From Trinickia symbiotica (GTDB lineage: Bacteria; Pseudomonadota; Gammaproteobacteria; Burkholderiales; Burkholderiaceae), in NCBI RefSeq assembly GCF_002934455.1, contig NZ_PTIR01000013.1, positions 1 through 64,000 of the forward strand: a stretch of DNA of 64,000 nucleotides, written 5' to 3'. The notes beneath the pieces are model-generated. The model searched no databases, was not told the DNA's origin, and worked only from the letters and a program-made list of their open reading frames with translations. Shown here piece by piece: positions 9,414 to 19,654 of this stretch. The stretch's first letter is position 1, and every line of letters begins with the position of its first letter. Position numbers and translations under genes: made by a program.

Positions 9414-10195
9414 GCGGCGATTATTCCATGACTCGCCTCTCCACCGTACCGGCTGAAACACCGAAGCTCCCGCCGCTAAAACTGAAGGCTGCCGTCGTCG
9501 ATCTCGACGGCACGATGGTCGACACGGCCGATGATTTCACGGCCGGTCTGAACGGCATGCTCGCCGAGCTCGGCGGCGCGCCGCCCGTCACGCGCGGCGA
9601 AGTCATCGGCTACGTCGGCAAAGGCTCGGAGCATCTGATTCGCAGCGTGCTGGCCGCGCGCTTCGAGGCCGAAGAAGCGCAGGCACGCTTCGAGATGGCG
9701 CTCGCCGTCTATCAGGCCCAATACGCGAAGATCAACGGCAACCATACGCGGCTCTACCCTGACGTGGAACGCGGTCTTGCGGCGCTGCGCGATGCCGGGC
9801 TGCGGCTTGCCTGCGTGACAAACAAGCCGCACCGCTTCGCGCTCGCGCTGCTCGAGCAATACGGGCTCGCACGCTACTTCTCCTTCGTTTTCGGCGGCGA
9901 CAGCTTGCCTCGCAAGAAGCCCGACCCTGAGCCGATGCTTGCGGCCTGCGCCGCGATGGGCGTGGCGCCGGGCGAGACGGTCGCCATCGGCGACTCCGAA
10001 AACGATGCGATCGCGGGCCGCGCGGCGGGCATGGCGACGCTGACGGTTCCCTACGGCTACAACCATGGCAAGGCTATACAAACGATCAAGTCGGATGGTA
10101 TAGTCGCCACGTTGCTGGCGGCCGCGACCGTCATCGCGCATCATCATGCGAGCCTCGAAGCCGGGTCAGCAGCGTCTCAATCGTCGACGATCTAA
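9410..10195 (+). CDS. gph: Phosphoglycolate phosphatase Gph
   Basis: 261-residue HAD-superfamily phosphatase that removes 2-phosphoglycolate. HAD motif I is DLDGTMVDT near residue 31, motif II is VTNKP, and motifs III/IV are KKPDPEP and GDSENDAIA. It starts at the ATGA overlapping the rpe stop; a second ATG (MTRLST) lies six codons later. The last 40 residues, with a HHH run, go beyond the conserved fold. TATACA (10075-10080) and TATAGT (10099-10104), 18 bases apart inside the gene, could be a promoter for the tryptophan leader downstream. Confidence 0.88.
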   Translation: MSGDYSMTRLSTVPAETPKLPPLKLKAAVVDLDGTMVDTADDFTAGLNGMLAELGGAPPVTRGEVIGYVGKGSEHLIRSVLAARFEAEEAQARFEMALAVYQAQYAKINGNHTRLYPDVERGLAALRDAGLRLACVTNKPHRFALALLEQYGLARYFSFVFGGDSLPRKKPDPEPMLAACAAMGVAPGETVAIGDSENDAIAGRAAGMATLTVPYGYNHGKAIQTIKSDGIVATLLAAATVIAHHHASLEAGSAASQSSTI

Positions 10196-10207
10196 GTCTT
10201 TCATCTC

Positions 10208-10282
10208 ATGTTTCTGAGCAAAAAGCGGAGTCCGAGCAGTATCGACCGGGGAGCTTGGCCCTGGCGTCGCTCGTCGCACTAG
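10208..10282 (+). CDS. Candidate tryptophan leader peptide (trpL)
   Basis: A 24-codon reading frame starting 13 bases after gph and ending 210 bases before trpE. Its sequence begins MFLSKKRSPSSIDRG and continues A-W-P-W-R-R-S-S-H, so two tryptophan codons lie at positions 17 and 19, nine and six codons before the stop. A stem-loop and a run of six T follow directly. This is the arrangement of a transcription-attenuation leader, where ribosome stalling at Trp codons prevents termination ahead of trpE. No good Shine-Dalgarno sequence precedes the ATG, which is the main weakness of the call. Confidence 0.6.
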   Translation: MFLSKKRSPSSIDRGAWPWRRSSH

Positions 10283-10291
10283 CCTCTCCCG

Positions 10292-10327
10292 AGGTATGCT
10301 GGAAATACCTGTCCAGCTCCGTTTTTT
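10292..10327 (+). terminator. Candidate trp attenuator
   Basis: Two mutually exclusive hairpins are visible. GCTGGA (10298-10303) pairs with TCCAGC (10312-10317) around an 8-base loop and is followed four bases later by T6 (10322-10327), the terminator form. AGGTAT (10292-10297) pairs with ATACCT (10305-10310), which would disrupt it, the antiterminator form. In addition GGAGCTTGG at 10250-10258, covering the first Trp codon, can pair with CCAGCTCC at 10313-10320 with one bulge. The short stems make this weaker than the enterobacterial example. Confidence 0.5.
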
Positions 10328-10492
10328 GATTCGCCGCGCACCCGCGCTCCCTTTGCTGCACAACCGGACGATAACGGCCGCCCCGGCTGCCGCGTCACCG
10401 CCCGGGCTTGCGCTCCAACGGTTTGCCGTCCGCTACGCATCGCCGGTAAGAAGAAGGATGCGTGAGCGTCGGTCTACGAACAGGAACGAAAC

Positions 10493-11986
10493 ATGACCGA
10501 ACTCGAATTCCAGTCCCTCGCCAGCGAGGGTTACAACCGCATTCCACTCATCGCCGAGGCGCTCGCCGATCTCGAGACGCCGCTCTCGCTGTATCTGAAG
10601 CTCGCCCAAGCCGAGCGCGGCGGCGCGAACTCGTTTCTGCTCGAATCCGTCGTCGGCGGCGAGCGGTTCGGCCGCTACTCGTTCATCGGGTTGCCGGCAC
10701 GCACGCTCGTGCGCACGAAGAGCGGGGTGACGGAAGTCGTGCAGGACGGCAAGGTCGTCGAAACGCACGGAGGCGATCCGCTCGAGTTCATCGCTCAATT
10801 CCAGGCCCGCTTCAAGGTGGCGCAACGCCCCGGCCTGCCGCGCTTTTGCGGCGGGCTCGCCGGCTACTTCGGCTATGACGCCGTCCGTTACATCGAGAAG
10901 AAACTCGCGCATACGGCGCCCCCCGACGATCTGGAGCTGCCCGACATCGAGCTGCTCTTGACGGAGGAAGTGGCCGTCATCGACAACCTCGCCGGCAAGC
11001 TCTATCTGATCGTCTATGCGGACCCATCGGCGCCCGAGGCCTATGCGCGCGGCAAAGCGCGGTTGCGCGATCTGCGTCAGCGGCTGCACGCGACGGTGGA
11101 GCCGCCGATCACGTCGCCGAGCATGCGCACTGAAATCTACCGCGAGTTCGCGCGCGACGATTATCTCGCGGCGGTCCGGCGGGCGAAGGAGTACATTGCC
11201 GCCGGGGAGCTGATGCAGGTCCAGGTCGGCCAGCGCCTCATCAAGCCCTACCGCGACAACCCGCTCTCGCTCTATCGCGCGCTGCGCTCGCTGAATCCGT
11301 CGCCGTACATGTACTTCTACAATTTCGGCGACTTCCATGTGATCGGCGCGTCGCCCGAGATTCTCGTGCGCCAGGAGAAGCGCGGCGAAGACAAAATCGT
11401 CACGATCCGGCCGCTCGCCGGCACGCGGCCGCGCGGCAATACGCCCGAGCGTGACGCGGAGCTCGCGACGGAACTGCTCAACGATCCGAAGGAGATCGCC
11501 GAGCACGTCATGCTGATCGATTTGGCGCGCAACGACGTCGGCCGCATCGCCGAGACGGGCACCGTGACGGTGACCGACAAGATGGTCATCGAAAAATACT
11601 CGCATGTGCAGCACATCGTGAGCTCGGTCGAAGGCAAGCTCAAGCCCGGCACGACGAACTTCGACGTGCTGCGCGCGACGTTCCCGGCCGGCACGCTCTC
11701 GGGCGCGCCGAAGGTGCGGGCGATGGAGCTCATCGACGAGCTCGAGCCCGTCAAGCGCGGCCTCTACGGCGGCGCCGTGGGCTATCTTTCGTTCAGCGGA
11801 GAAATGGATCTCGCCATCGCGATCCGCACGGGCCTCGTCCGCAACGGCAATCTCTATGTGCAGGCCGCGGCCGGCATCGTCGCCGATTCGGTGCCCGAAT
11901 CGGAATGGCAGGAGACGGAGAACAAGGCGCGCGCCGTTCTGCGCGCGGCGGAGCAGGTACAAGACGGCCTCGACGCCGACTTCTGA
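10493..11986 (+). CDS. trpE: Anthranilate synthase component I
   Basis: 497-residue chorismate-binding subunit that converts chorismate and ammonia to anthranilate. The LLES motif at residues 49-52 is the tryptophan feedback site of TrpE and separates it from PabB. The C-terminal chorismate-binding half has [28 protein letters not shown] and [19 protein letters not shown] precedes the ATG. trpG follows after 15 bases. The possible attenuator upstream would regulate this operon. Confidence 0.95.
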   Translation: MTELEFQSLASEGYNRIPLIAEALADLETPLSLYLKLAQAERGGANSFLLESVVGGERFGRYSFIGLPARTLVRTKSGVTEVVQDGKVVETHGGDPLEFIAQFQARFKVAQRPGLPRFCGGLAGYFGYDAVRYIEKKLAHTAPPDDLELPDIELLLTEEVAVIDNLAGKLYLIVYADPSAPEAYARGKARLRDLRQRLHATVEPPITSPSMRTEIYREFARDDYLAAVRRAKEYIAAGELMQVQVGQRLIKPYRDNPLSLYRALRSLNPSPYMYFYNFGDFHVIGASPEILVRQEKRGEDKIVTIRPLAGTRPRGNTPERDAELATELLNDPKEIAEHVMLIDLARNDVGRIAETGTVTVTDKMVIEKYSHVQHIVSSVEGKLKPGTTNFDVLRATFPAGTLSGAPKVRAMELIDELEPVKRGLYGGAVGYLSFSGEMDLAIAIRTGLVRNGNLYVQAAAGIVADSVPESEWQETENKARAVLRAAEQVQDGLDADF

Positions 11987-12001
11987 CCGGGAGAGCTAAA
12001 C

Positions 12002-12592
<591 letters not shown>

Positions 12593-12630
12593 GCCATCGA
12601 ATGCATCAGCGCCGGAGCGAAGGCCACATT

Positions 12631-13659
12631 ATGATCACACCGCAAGAAGCGTTGCAGCGCACGATCGAGCATCGCGAGATTTTTCACGACGAAATGCTGC
12701 ATCTGATGCGGCTCATCATGCGCGGCGATCTTTCGCCCGTCATGTCGGCGGCGATTATCACGGGCTTGCGCGTGAAAAAAGAAACGATCGGTGAGATCGC
12801 CGCGGCCGCCACGGTGATGCGAGAGTTCGCGAATCACGTACAGGTGGCCGACAACTCGAATTTCGTCGACATCGTCGGCACGGGTGGCGACGGTTCGAAC
12901 ACGTTCAACATTTCGACAGCGACGATGTTCGTTGCGGCGGGCGCAGGCGCCAAGGTGGCGAAGCACGGCGGCCGCGGCGTGTCGAGCAAGTCGGGCAGCG
13001 CCGACGTGCTCGAAGCGCTCGGCGTCAACATCGACCTGAAGCCCGAGGAAGTCGCCCAATCGATCGCCGAGACGGGCATGGGCTTCATGTACGCGCCGAA
13101 CCATCATCCGGCGATGAAGAACATCGCGCCTGTGCGCCGTGAACTCGGCGTGCGGACGATCTTCAACATCCTCGGCCCGCTCACGAACCCGGCCGGTGCG
13201 CCGAACCAGCTGATGGGCGTGTTTCATCCCGATCTCGTCGGCATCCAAGTGCGCGTCATGCAGCGGCTCGGGGCGAATCATGTCCTCGTCGTCTACGGCA
13301 AGGACGGCATGGACGAAGTCTCGCTCGGCGCCGCCACGCTCGTCGGCGAACTACGCGACGGCGAGATCCACGAGTACGAGATTCATCCCGAAGACTTCGG
13401 CCTGCAGATGGTGTCGAATCGATCGCTGAAGGTGAACGATGCGAACGAATCGAAGCAGCTGCTCATCGAAGCACTGGAGAATCGACCCGGCGTGGCGCGT
13501 GAAATCGTCACGCTCAATGCCGGCACGGCGCTTTACGCGGCGAACGTCGCGGCATCGATCGCCGACGGCATTCAGATCGCCCGCGAAGCCATCGCGACCG
13601 GCCGCGCGCGCGCGAAGGTCGACGAATTCGTCCGCTTCACGCGGCAATTCAAGCAGTAA
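12631..13659 (+). CDS. trpD: Anthranilate phosphoribosyltransferase
   Basis: 342-residue enzyme that joins anthranilate with PRPP. The PRPP-binding [14 protein letters not shown], the [15 protein letters not shown] loop and the anthranilate-site [20 protein letters not shown] are all present. A TTG start overlapping the trpG stop (12589) would add 14 residues. The ATG at 12631 matches the known N-terminus [20 protein letters not shown] and follows GAAGG. Gene order trpE-trpG-trpD-trpC without trpF, trpB or trpA is usual in Burkholderiaceae. Confidence 0.95.
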   Translation: MITPQEALQRTIEHREIFHDEMLHLMRLIMRGDLSPVMSAAIITGLRVKKETIGEIAAAATVMREFANHVQVADNSNFVDIVGTGGDGSNTFNISTATMFVAAGAGAKVAKHGGRGVSSKSGSADVLEALGVNIDLKPEEVAQSIAETGMGFMYAPNHHPAMKNIAPVRRELGVRTIFNILGPLTNPAGAPNQLMGVFHPDLVGIQVRVMQRLGANHVLVVYGKDGMDEVSLGAATLVGELRDGEIHEYEIHPEDFGLQMVSNRSLKVNDANESKQLLIEALENRPGVAREIVTLNAGTALYAANVAASIADGIQIAREAIATGRARAKVDEFVRFTRQFKQ

Positions 13660-13736
13660 GCGCCGCGTGATTATCACTACGCATCGAACGAACATCGGCA
13701 ATAAGCGTCAAGCAGCGAGGAAACGAGGGCACACCC

Positions 13737-14522
13737 ATGAGCGACATTCTCGAACGCATCATCGCGGTCAAGCGCGAGGAAGTGCGCACGGCACAGCAAA
13801 GTGCGCCGCTCGAAGAGCTTCGGCTGGAAGCGTCGACACGCAATCTGCGTGACTTCGTCGGCGCGTTGCGCGCGAAGCATGCGGCGGGTCAGCCTGCCGT
13901 CATCGCCGAAGTCAAGAAGGCGAGCCCTTCGAAAGGCGTGCTGCGCGAGAATTTCGTGCCTGCCGATATCGCGCGCTCCTATGAGCGCGGCGGTGCCGCC
14001 TGCCTTTCCGTGCTGACGGACGTGCGCTTCTTCCAGGGCAGTGCCGCTTACCTCGAAGCGGCCCGCGCCGCCTGCGGTTTGCCCGTGTTGCGCAAGGACT
14101 TCATCGTCGATCCCTATCAGGTCGTCGAAGCGCGCGCGATGGGCGCCGATGCGATTCTGCTCATCGCGGCCGCCCTCACCACACCGCAAATGCGCGACCT
14201 CGAAGCGTTCGCGCACTCGTTCGGCCTCGCCGTGCTCGTCGAAGTTCATGACGAGCGCGAGCTCGACGAAGCGCTGACGCTCAAAACGCCGCTCATCGGC
14301 ATCAACAATCGCAATCTGCGCACATTCGAGACGACGATCGACACGACGCTCGGCATGCTAGACAAAGTGCCGGCCGATCGCATCGTCGTCACCGAATCGG
14401 GCATTCTGTCGCGCGCCGACGTGGAACGGATGCGCGAGCACTCGGTCCATACATTCCTCGTTGGCGAGGCGTTCATGCGCGCGGAGGACCCGGGCGCGGA
14501 ACTCGATCGCATGTTCTTCTGA
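13737..14522 (+). CDS. trpC: Indole-3-glycerol phosphate synthase
   Basis: 261-residue TIM-barrel enzyme that closes the indole ring of CdRP to form indole-3-glycerol phosphate. Catalytic and binding segments visible are [40 protein letters not shown] and VTESGI. It is monofunctional, without the TrpF fusion seen in enterobacteria. GAGGAAACGAGGG lies upstream of the ATG. The 77-base gap after trpD has no hairpin with a T run, so co-transcription is likely. A 16-base tandem duplication includes its stop codon. Confidence 0.95.
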   Translation: MSDILERIIAVKREEVRTAQQSAPLEELRLEASTRNLRDFVGALRAKHAAGQPAVIAEVKKASPSKGVLRENFVPADIARSYERGGAACLSVLTDVRFFQGSAAYLEAARAACGLPVLRKDFIVDPYQVVEARAMGADAILLIAAALTTPQMRDLEAFAHSFGLAVLVEVHDERELDEALTLKTPLIGINNRNLRTFETTIDTTLGMLDKVPADRIVVTESGILSRADVERMREHSVHTFLVGEAFMRAEDPGAELDRMFF

Positions 14523-14546
14523 GCTTCGATTCTTCTGAGCTTCGAT
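14514..14546. repeat. 16-base tandem duplication across the trpC stop codon
   Basis: The unit TTCTTCTGAGCTTCGA occurs twice back to back (14514-14529 and 14530-14545, with the next base also matching). The first copy contains the trpC stop. The second lies downstream in a shifted frame. This is typical of replication slippage; no function is implied. Confidence 0.9.
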
Positions 14547-14578
14547 ACGAGCCATTCAGGAAGTCACGGACGCATTCA

Positions 14579-15211
14579 ATGGGCATCGAACGTGAGATCA
14601 AACTGGCGTTGCCGGCCGAGCAGGCCGATGCCGCCATTCGGTACTTCATGGAGCGCGCGGGCAAAGCGGGACGTGACGTGCCGCTCGACAACGTCTACTT
14701 CGATACGCCCGCGCTCGCGCTCACGCAAGCCAAGATCGCACTGCGATTGCGCCGGACCCCGGACGGCTGGCTGCAGACGCTCAAGGCCGCGGGCCGCGCC
14801 GAGGGCGGGCTCCACAGCCGCCACGAATGGGAAGTGCCGGTAGCCGGCGAGGCGCTCGAGGTCGATTCGCTCGCCGCGGCCTGCGACGATGCACAAGCGC
14901 TTGCCGTGCTGCGGCGCGCGGCGCCTGAGCTCATCCCGCTCTTTCGCACGAGCTTCACGCGCCGGCTGTGGCGCCTGGCGGTGGCGGGCGGCGCACGGAT
15001 CGAAGCGGCTATCGATCGAGGGGAAGTGACGGCGGACGTCAACGGCGAAGTGCGGCGCGCGCCGATCAGTGAAATCGAGCTCGAGTTGCTCCACGGCGAC
15101 GAGTCGGCGCTTCATGCGCTTGCGGCCGATCTGTCGTCAAAAGTGCCGGGCCTCGCGCCCGAAGATGTCAACAAGGCCCAACGCGGCTATCGGCTGCGCG
15201 CGGGCGTCTAA
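14579..15211 (+). CDS. CYTH-domain inorganic triphosphatase
   Basis: 210-residue protein with the CYTH signature ExExK at residues 4-8 (EREIK). Downstream are the expected tunnel-lining pieces [25 protein letters not shown] and EIELELL. Bacterial CYTH proteins mostly hydrolyse inorganic triphosphate, while some relatives are thiamine-triphosphatases or adenylate cyclases. E. coli YgiF carries an extra CHAD domain that is absent here. It lies 56 bases after trpC and 22 bases before ung and may be carried on the same message. Confidence 0.82.
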   Translation: MGIEREIKLALPAEQADAAIRYFMERAGKAGRDVPLDNVYFDTPALALTQAKIALRLRRTPDGWLQTLKAAGRAEGGLHSRHEWEVPVAGEALEVDSLAAACDDAQALAVLRRAAPELIPLFRTSFTRRLWRLAVAGGARIEAAIDRGEVTADVNGEVRRAPISEIELELLHGDESALHALAADLSSKVPGLAPEDVNKAQRGYRLRAGV

Positions 15212-15233
15212 GCGTAGGGAAGACCAATCGACG

Positions 15234-16136
15234 ATGGCACGCCCCCGCTCACCTCGCTCCGGATCGTCGCCGTCTCAAGCGACCCTCTTCGATACGGATA
15301 TGCTGCCGGCCGATCCGTCCGAAAGGTCGGCCGCATCCCGGCCAGCCAAGGCAACCGATCGATCCGCGTCGACTGCTTCGTCGAACCCCGACGCCGCCAT
15401 ACCCGTGACGCTTGCCGAGCCGTTGGAAGCGCAGTTCGACGCGCTGCCGCCCGCATGGCGCGAGCACCTGCGCCCGTTCGTCGAAAGCGATGCCTATGCG
15501 CCGCTCTGCCGGTTCGTCGATGCCGAGCGCGCGGCCGGCAAGACCATTTATCCGGCCGACGTCTTTCGCGCACTGCGACTGACGCGGCCCGACGATGTCG
15601 AAGTCGTGATCGTCGGACAAGACCCGTATCACGGCGAAGACAAGGGTCATCCGCAGGCCCACGGTCTCGCCTTCTCCGTGCCGGCGCCGGTGCGCCCGCC
15701 CCCTTCCCTGCGCAACATCTTCAAGCAGATCGCGGCCGATTTCGGCTTCGAGATGCCGAGCCACGGCTGCCTCGACGCGTGGGCGAAACAGGGGGTGCTG
15801 TTGCTGAATACGGTGCTGACCGTCGAACGCGGCAAGGCGGCGAGCCACGCACGCCAAGGATGGGAAAAGTGCACCGATACGCTGATTCGCGAGCTCGCGC
15901 ATCGGCATGAAGGGCTCGTGTTCATGCTTTGGGGATCGCATGCGCAGGCCAAGCGCGTGCTGATCGACGATCGGCCCCATTGCGTGCTCGAGGCGCCGCA
16001 CCCCTCGCCGCTCTCGGCGCATCGCGGGTTTCTGGGCTGCCGCCACTTCGCACTCGCGAACGAGTATCTCGTCTCACGCGGCCGCAGGCCGATCGATTGG
16101 CGACTGCCCAAAGAAGCCGGGGCGCTCGTCATGTGA
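15234..16136 (+). CDS. ung: Uracil-DNA glycosylase
   Basis: 300-residue family 1 uracil-DNA glycosylase that removes uracil from DNA. The water-activating loop GQDPYHG and the DNA-intercalating loop [14 protein letters not shown] are both visible. About 70 residues at the N-terminus are rich in Ser, Pro and Ala and lie outside the enzyme fold, so the protein is longer than the 229-residue E. coli enzyme. The ATG at 15234 follows TAGGGAA. A longer reading starting inside the CYTH gene is a frame artefact. The stop codon lies within a strong hairpin. Confidence 0.93.
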   Translation: MARPRSPRSGSSPSQATLFDTDMLPADPSERSAASRPAKATDRSASTASSNPDAAIPVTLAEPLEAQFDALPPAWREHLRPFVESDAYAPLCRFVDAERAAGKTIYPADVFRALRLTRPDDVEVVIVGQDPYHGEDKGHPQAHGLAFSVPAPVRPPPSLRNIFKQIAADFGFEMPSHGCLDAWAKQGVLLLNTVLTVERGKAASHARQGWEKCTDTLIRELAHRHEGLVFMLWGSHAQAKRVLIDDRPHCVLEAPHPSPLSAHRGFLGCRHFALANEYLVSRGRRPIDWRLPKEAGALVM

Positions 16137-16146
16137 CGAGCGCCCC
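16119..16146 (+). terminator. 12-bp perfect hairpin overlapping the ung stop
   Basis: GGGGCGCTCGTC (16119-16130) and GACGAGCGCCCC (16135-16146) form a perfect 12-bp stem closed by the loop ATGT. The ung TGA (16134-16136) is inside it. There is no T run, so it may act with Rho, as an mRNA 3' stabiliser, or as a bidirectional barrier towards the convergent azoR gene. Confidence 0.65.
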
Positions 16147-16241
16147 GCGTTAGGGCGACGGTGGCTACATCCGTTGACCGATGTGGTCAGAGCCGGCCGG
16201 TATATCGCGGCTCCCGGATGCTTCCCTTCGCCGAAGACGGC

Positions 16242-16841
16242 TTACGCCGCAGCCGCGATCGCTTCTCGCGCACCCGCCAACGCAGCGCTGGCAGCATCCG
16301 GCCCCATATTGAGACCCTCCGCATGGATGAAGCTCACGTCCGTGATGCCGATGAAACCGAGGAATATTTTGAGGAAAGGCGTGTGCGTGTCGCTCGGCGT
16401 GCCGTGATACTTGCCGCCGCGCGCCGTAACGACGAACACCTTCTTGCCTTTTACGAGCCCTTCAGGACCGTTAGCGGTATAGCGGAACGTGATCCCGGCC
16501 CGCGAGATCCAGTCGAAATAGGCCTTCAGCTGAGTCGAAACGCCAAAGTTGTACATCGGCGCGCCGATGACGACGATGTCGGCCGCCTGCAATTCATCGA
16601 TCAGCGCCTGGCTGCGGGCGTGGATGGCCGCTTGCTCGGGCGTACGCTGCTCGGCCGGCGTGAAGAACGCGCCGAGGACGGCGTCGTCGAGGTGCGGCAG
16701 CGGATCGGCGAGCAGATCGCGCACGACGACTTTCGCGCCGGGGTTCGCACTTTGCAGCTTGGCGGTCAGTTCGTTGGCGAGCAGCGTCGAATTCGCGCCT
16801 TGCGAGCGAGCTGCCGAGTTCAGTTGAAGGATGGTGGTCAT
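16242..16841 (-). CDS. azoR: FMN-dependent NADH:quinone reductase / azoreductase
   Basis: 199-residue flavodoxin-like enzyme. The N-terminal phosphate loop [12 protein letters not shown] and the FMN-binding [23 protein letters not shown] are characteristic of AzoR, which reduces quinones and azo compounds with NADH. The VTARGG segment also fits. TGGAG precedes the ATG. It is the last of four minus-strand genes starting with the ubiH-like hydroxylase but lies 112 bases after the M61 gene, so it may have its own promoter. Probably protects against thiol-reactive quinones. Confidence 0.9.
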   Translation of the reverse strand: MTTILQLNSAARSQGANSTLLANELTAKLQSANPGAKVVVRDLLADPLPHLDDAVLGAFFTPAEQRTPEQAAIHARSQALIDELQAADIVVIGAPMYNFGVSTQLKAYFDWISRAGITFRYTANGPEGLVKGKKVFVVTARGGKYHGTPSDTHTPFLKIFLGFIGITDVSFIHAEGLNMGPDAASAALAGAREAIAAAA

Positions 16842-16953
16842 GTTGGGCTCCAGATGGGGTGCGCATCGGTTGCGCGAGTGGAGCCATTCTGTTTGCTTCA
16901 GCCTGTCTCAAAAAGTAGGTCGGCAGCGACGGATCGTTGCATCAGTGGAACGA

Positions 16954-18786
16954 TCACCCGTGCAGCCAGCGCTTGAGCGCGTTGCGCTGGGGCGCTCGCG
17001 CGCGCTCGTCGACCGCGAGCTTGTAGCGCGTGACTTCGGGACCGTCGAGCTTCACGCGCGCAACGCGCAACTCGTCGCGCCGGAACGCGTGGACCTCGAC
17101 CGCCTGGTCTGGCCGATAACGCGAAAGCAGCGCATCGAGATTGGAGCCGGTGACGCGCAGGCCGTCGAGCGCCACCAGCACGTCGCCGGCCGAGAGCCCC
17201 GCCTTTTGCGCCGCGCTGCCGTCGTGGACCGCGGCGATCGTGCATTCGGCGCCCCCGCGCACGCGCACACCGAGCGATGGCTTGCTCGTCGCGCCGTTGC
17301 CGGCCTTGCCGCCGCCATTGCCCGGATCGGGCGCAAGCGTCACGCCGAAGGCGGCGAGGAGCTCAGCGAGCGGAAGGTCGCGCGTGCCGCTGACCGCGTC
17401 GTCGAACAGCGGCCCGAGGTCGACGCCGGTCGCCTCCTCGATCAGCGCTTTGACATCGTCCTCGCCGACGCCGACGGGCTGGCCGCTGTAGAACTCGCGG
17501 CCGTAGCGCTGCCAGAGCAGCCGCATCACATCGTCGAGCGACTTGCGGTGATTCGTGCGGGCGCGGATCGCGAGATCGAACGCAAGCGCGACGAGCGAGC
17601 CCTTCTGGTAATAGCTGACGATGGCATTCGGCGCGTTTTCGTCCTGGCGGTAGTACTTGATCCAGGCGTCGAACGAACTCTCGGCCACGCTTTGCTTGAG
17701 GCGTCCGCTGCCGCGCAGCACGCCGCCGATCGTCTTGCCGACGAGCCCAAAGTAGTCGGCCTCGCCGATCGCCTTGCTGCGCACGAGCATCAAGTCGTCG
17801 TAGTACGACGTGAAGCCCTCGAAAAGCCAAAGCAGCGACGTGTAGTTCTCGCGCGAAAGATCGTACGGCACGAACGCGGCCGGCTTGATGCGCTTAACGT
17901 TCCAGGTGTGAAAGTACTCGTGACTGCACAGGCCGAGATAGGTGCGATAGCCGTCCGACATCTCGGGGCGCCCGAGTACGGGCAGATCGGTCCGATTACA
18001 GATGAGCGCAGTCGATGCGCGGTGTTCGAGGCCTCCATAGCCGTCGCTGACGGCTAGCGTCATGAAGACATAGCGCTCGATGGGGGCCTTTTTCGATTTC
18101 GGCTCGAAGAGCTCGATTTGCGTCTCGCAGATGCGCTTCAGGTCCGCGACGAGCCGCTCCATGTCGACGGACACCGTGCGCCCCGCGATGACGACGTCGT
18201 GCGGCACGCCATGAGCCTTGAACGTGGCGAGGCCGAATTGGCCGAGCGTCACCGGGTGATCGATGAGCTCGTCGTAGTTCCGCGCCCGGTACTCGCCGAA
18301 CCCATAGCGTTTCGTGCCACGGGCTTCGGGAAGCGCCGTCGCAACGCGCCAGTCACGCGCGCCAGAGCCTTCAGGCTTGCGGATGTCGACGATGCAAGGC
18401 GCGTCCTCACGATCGATCGGCGCAAGGAACACGCTCGTGCCGTTGAAAAAGCCGATCGTATCGTCGAGATGCGCCGCGCGCACCGACAGGTCCCAGGCGT
18501 AGACGTCGTAGCGCAACGTCAGCGCCCCGCTCTTCACCGGCGCGGCCTGCCACGTCTGCTTGTCGGTCTTCACGATGCGGACTTTTCGGCCCGCCTCGTT
18601 GAACGCTTGCAGCGCGACGATGTTGCGCGCGAACTCGCGCACCATGTAGCTGCCCGGTATCCACGTGGGCAAAGTAAAGCGCTGGCCCGCCGGGTCTGGA
18701 TCGGCGAGGGTCAGCGTGACTTCGAAGAGGTGAGCGGCGGGATGCTTGGGAACGATGGCGTAACGAATTGGCTTCATCGGCGGCAT
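16954..18786 (-). CDS. M61 family metallopeptidase with PDZ domain
   Basis: 610-residue protein of the glycyl-aminopeptidase type. The zinc motif HEYFH lies at 289-293, preceded by GGLEHRAST (about 251), with the third-ligand segment WLFEGFTSYY downstream. A PDZ domain occupies roughly residues 500-570 (AAQKAGLSAGDVLVALDG). No signal peptide is seen at the N-terminus, which argues for a cytoplasmic enzyme. Two starts three codons apart are possible, at 18786 and 18777; neither has a clear ribosome site. It follows dsbC after 29 bases. Confidence 0.88.
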   Translation of the reverse strand: MPPMKPIRYAIVPKHPAAHLFEVTLTLADPDPAGQRFTLPTWIPGSYMVREFARNIVALQAFNEAGRKVRIVKTDKQTWQAAPVKSGALTLRYDVYAWDLSVRAAHLDDTIGFFNGTSVFLAPIDREDAPCIVDIRKPEGSGARDWRVATALPEARGTKRYGFGEYRARNYDELIDHPVTLGQFGLATFKAHGVPHDVVIAGRTVSVDMERLVADLKRICETQIELFEPKSKKAPIERYVFMTLAVSDGYGGLEHRASTALICNRTDLPVLGRPEMSDGYRTYLGLCSHEYFHTWNVKRIKPAAFVPYDLSRENYTSLLWLFEGFTSYYDDLMLVRSKAIGEADYFGLVGKTIGGVLRGSGRLKQSVAESSFDAWIKYYRQDENAPNAIVSYYQKGSLVALAFDLAIRARTNHRKSLDDVMRLLWQRYGREFYSGQPVGVGEDDVKALIEEATGVDLGPLFDDAVSGTRDLPLAELLAAFGVTLAPDPGNGGGKAGNGATSKPSLGVRVRGGAECTIAAVHDGSAAQKAGLSAGDVLVALDGLRVTGSNLDALLSRYRPDQAVEVHAFRRDELRVARVKLDGPEVTRYKLAVDERARAPQRNALKRWLHG

Positions 18787-18815
18787 TATTGTTGTCGATC
18801 GACTCGGTGATGCGC

Positions 18816-19556
18816 TCAGCGAGCGGCCGCGCTCGCCTGCGTGAGGGCCTTGTCGAGCGTGTCAGCCGAAACGGCGCCCGGCAGTCGCCGGCCGTCGGTC
18901 AGAATGATCGTCGGCGTGCCCGTTACGTTCATCGAGTGGCCAAGCGCGAGATTCTTGTCGAGCACGCTCGTATCGCAGATCGCCTTGCCGCTCGGCGTCT
19001 GCCGCTCGATCATCCATGCCTCCCACGTCTTCGCGCGGTCGGCCGAGCACCAGATCGATTTGGCTTTCGCCGTCGAATCGTCGGAGAGCACGGGGAAAAG
19101 GAACGTGTAGACGGTCACGTTGTCGATCGACTTCAGCGACGACTCGAGCTGCTTGCAGTAGGGGCAGTTCGGGTCGGAGAAGACAGCCATCTTGCGGCTG
19201 CCGTTGCCCTTCACCACCTTGATCGCGTCGCCGAGCGGCAGGCTCGCGAAATCGACTTTGTTCAGCTCGGCCAGGCGCGCCTCGGTGAGGTTCGTATGCG
19301 TTTTGGTGTCCACGAGCTCGCCGGCGATCACATAATTGCCCGCGGCATCGCTATAGAGAATCTGCGAGCCGAGATTGACCTCGTAAAGCCCCGCGACCGG
19401 CGCTTTGTCGATGCTCTTGATCTCGACGTTGGGCAGGCGCGCTTGCAGCGTCGCCTTCAGCTTGTCGGTGGTCTGGTCGGCATGCGCCGACGCGCCGACC
19501 ACCAGTGCGGCCGCAAAGGCCGCGGCCAAGGCGGCGTGACGCGAATTGATGGGCAT
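18816..19556 (-). CDS. dsbC: Thiol:disulfide interchange protein DsbC
   Basis: 246-residue periplasmic disulfide isomerase. A signal peptide spans residues 1-26 and ends in SAHA. An N-terminal dimerisation domain is followed by a thioredoxin fold with the active site CPYC at 131-134 and the cis-Pro loop VTGTP near 212. A second cysteine pair (Cys170 and Cys194) matches the structural disulfide of DsbC. The ATG at 19554-19556 follows AGGAAAGGA. A much longer overlapping reading exists but enters the adjacent gene. Confidence 0.94.
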   Translation of the reverse strand: MPINSRHAALAAAFAAALVVGASAHADQTTDKLKATLQARLPNVEIKSIDKAPVAGLYEVNLGSQILYSDAAGNYVIAGELVDTKTHTNLTEARLAELNKVDFASLPLGDAIKVVKGNGSRKMAVFSDPNCPYCKQLESSLKSIDNVTVYTFLFPVLSDDSTAKAKSIWCSADRAKTWEAWMIERQTPSGKAICDTSVLDKNLALGHSMNVTGTPTIILTDGRRLPGAVSADTLDKALTQASAAAR

Positions 19557-19654
19557 GATGTCGAGTCCTTTCCTGATGGTGTGCCGCACGGCTTTGCGCG
19601 CGTCACGTTGAAACGAAATCGGTGGCGGGCCCCTCGGCCACGGCCTCCGGGATG

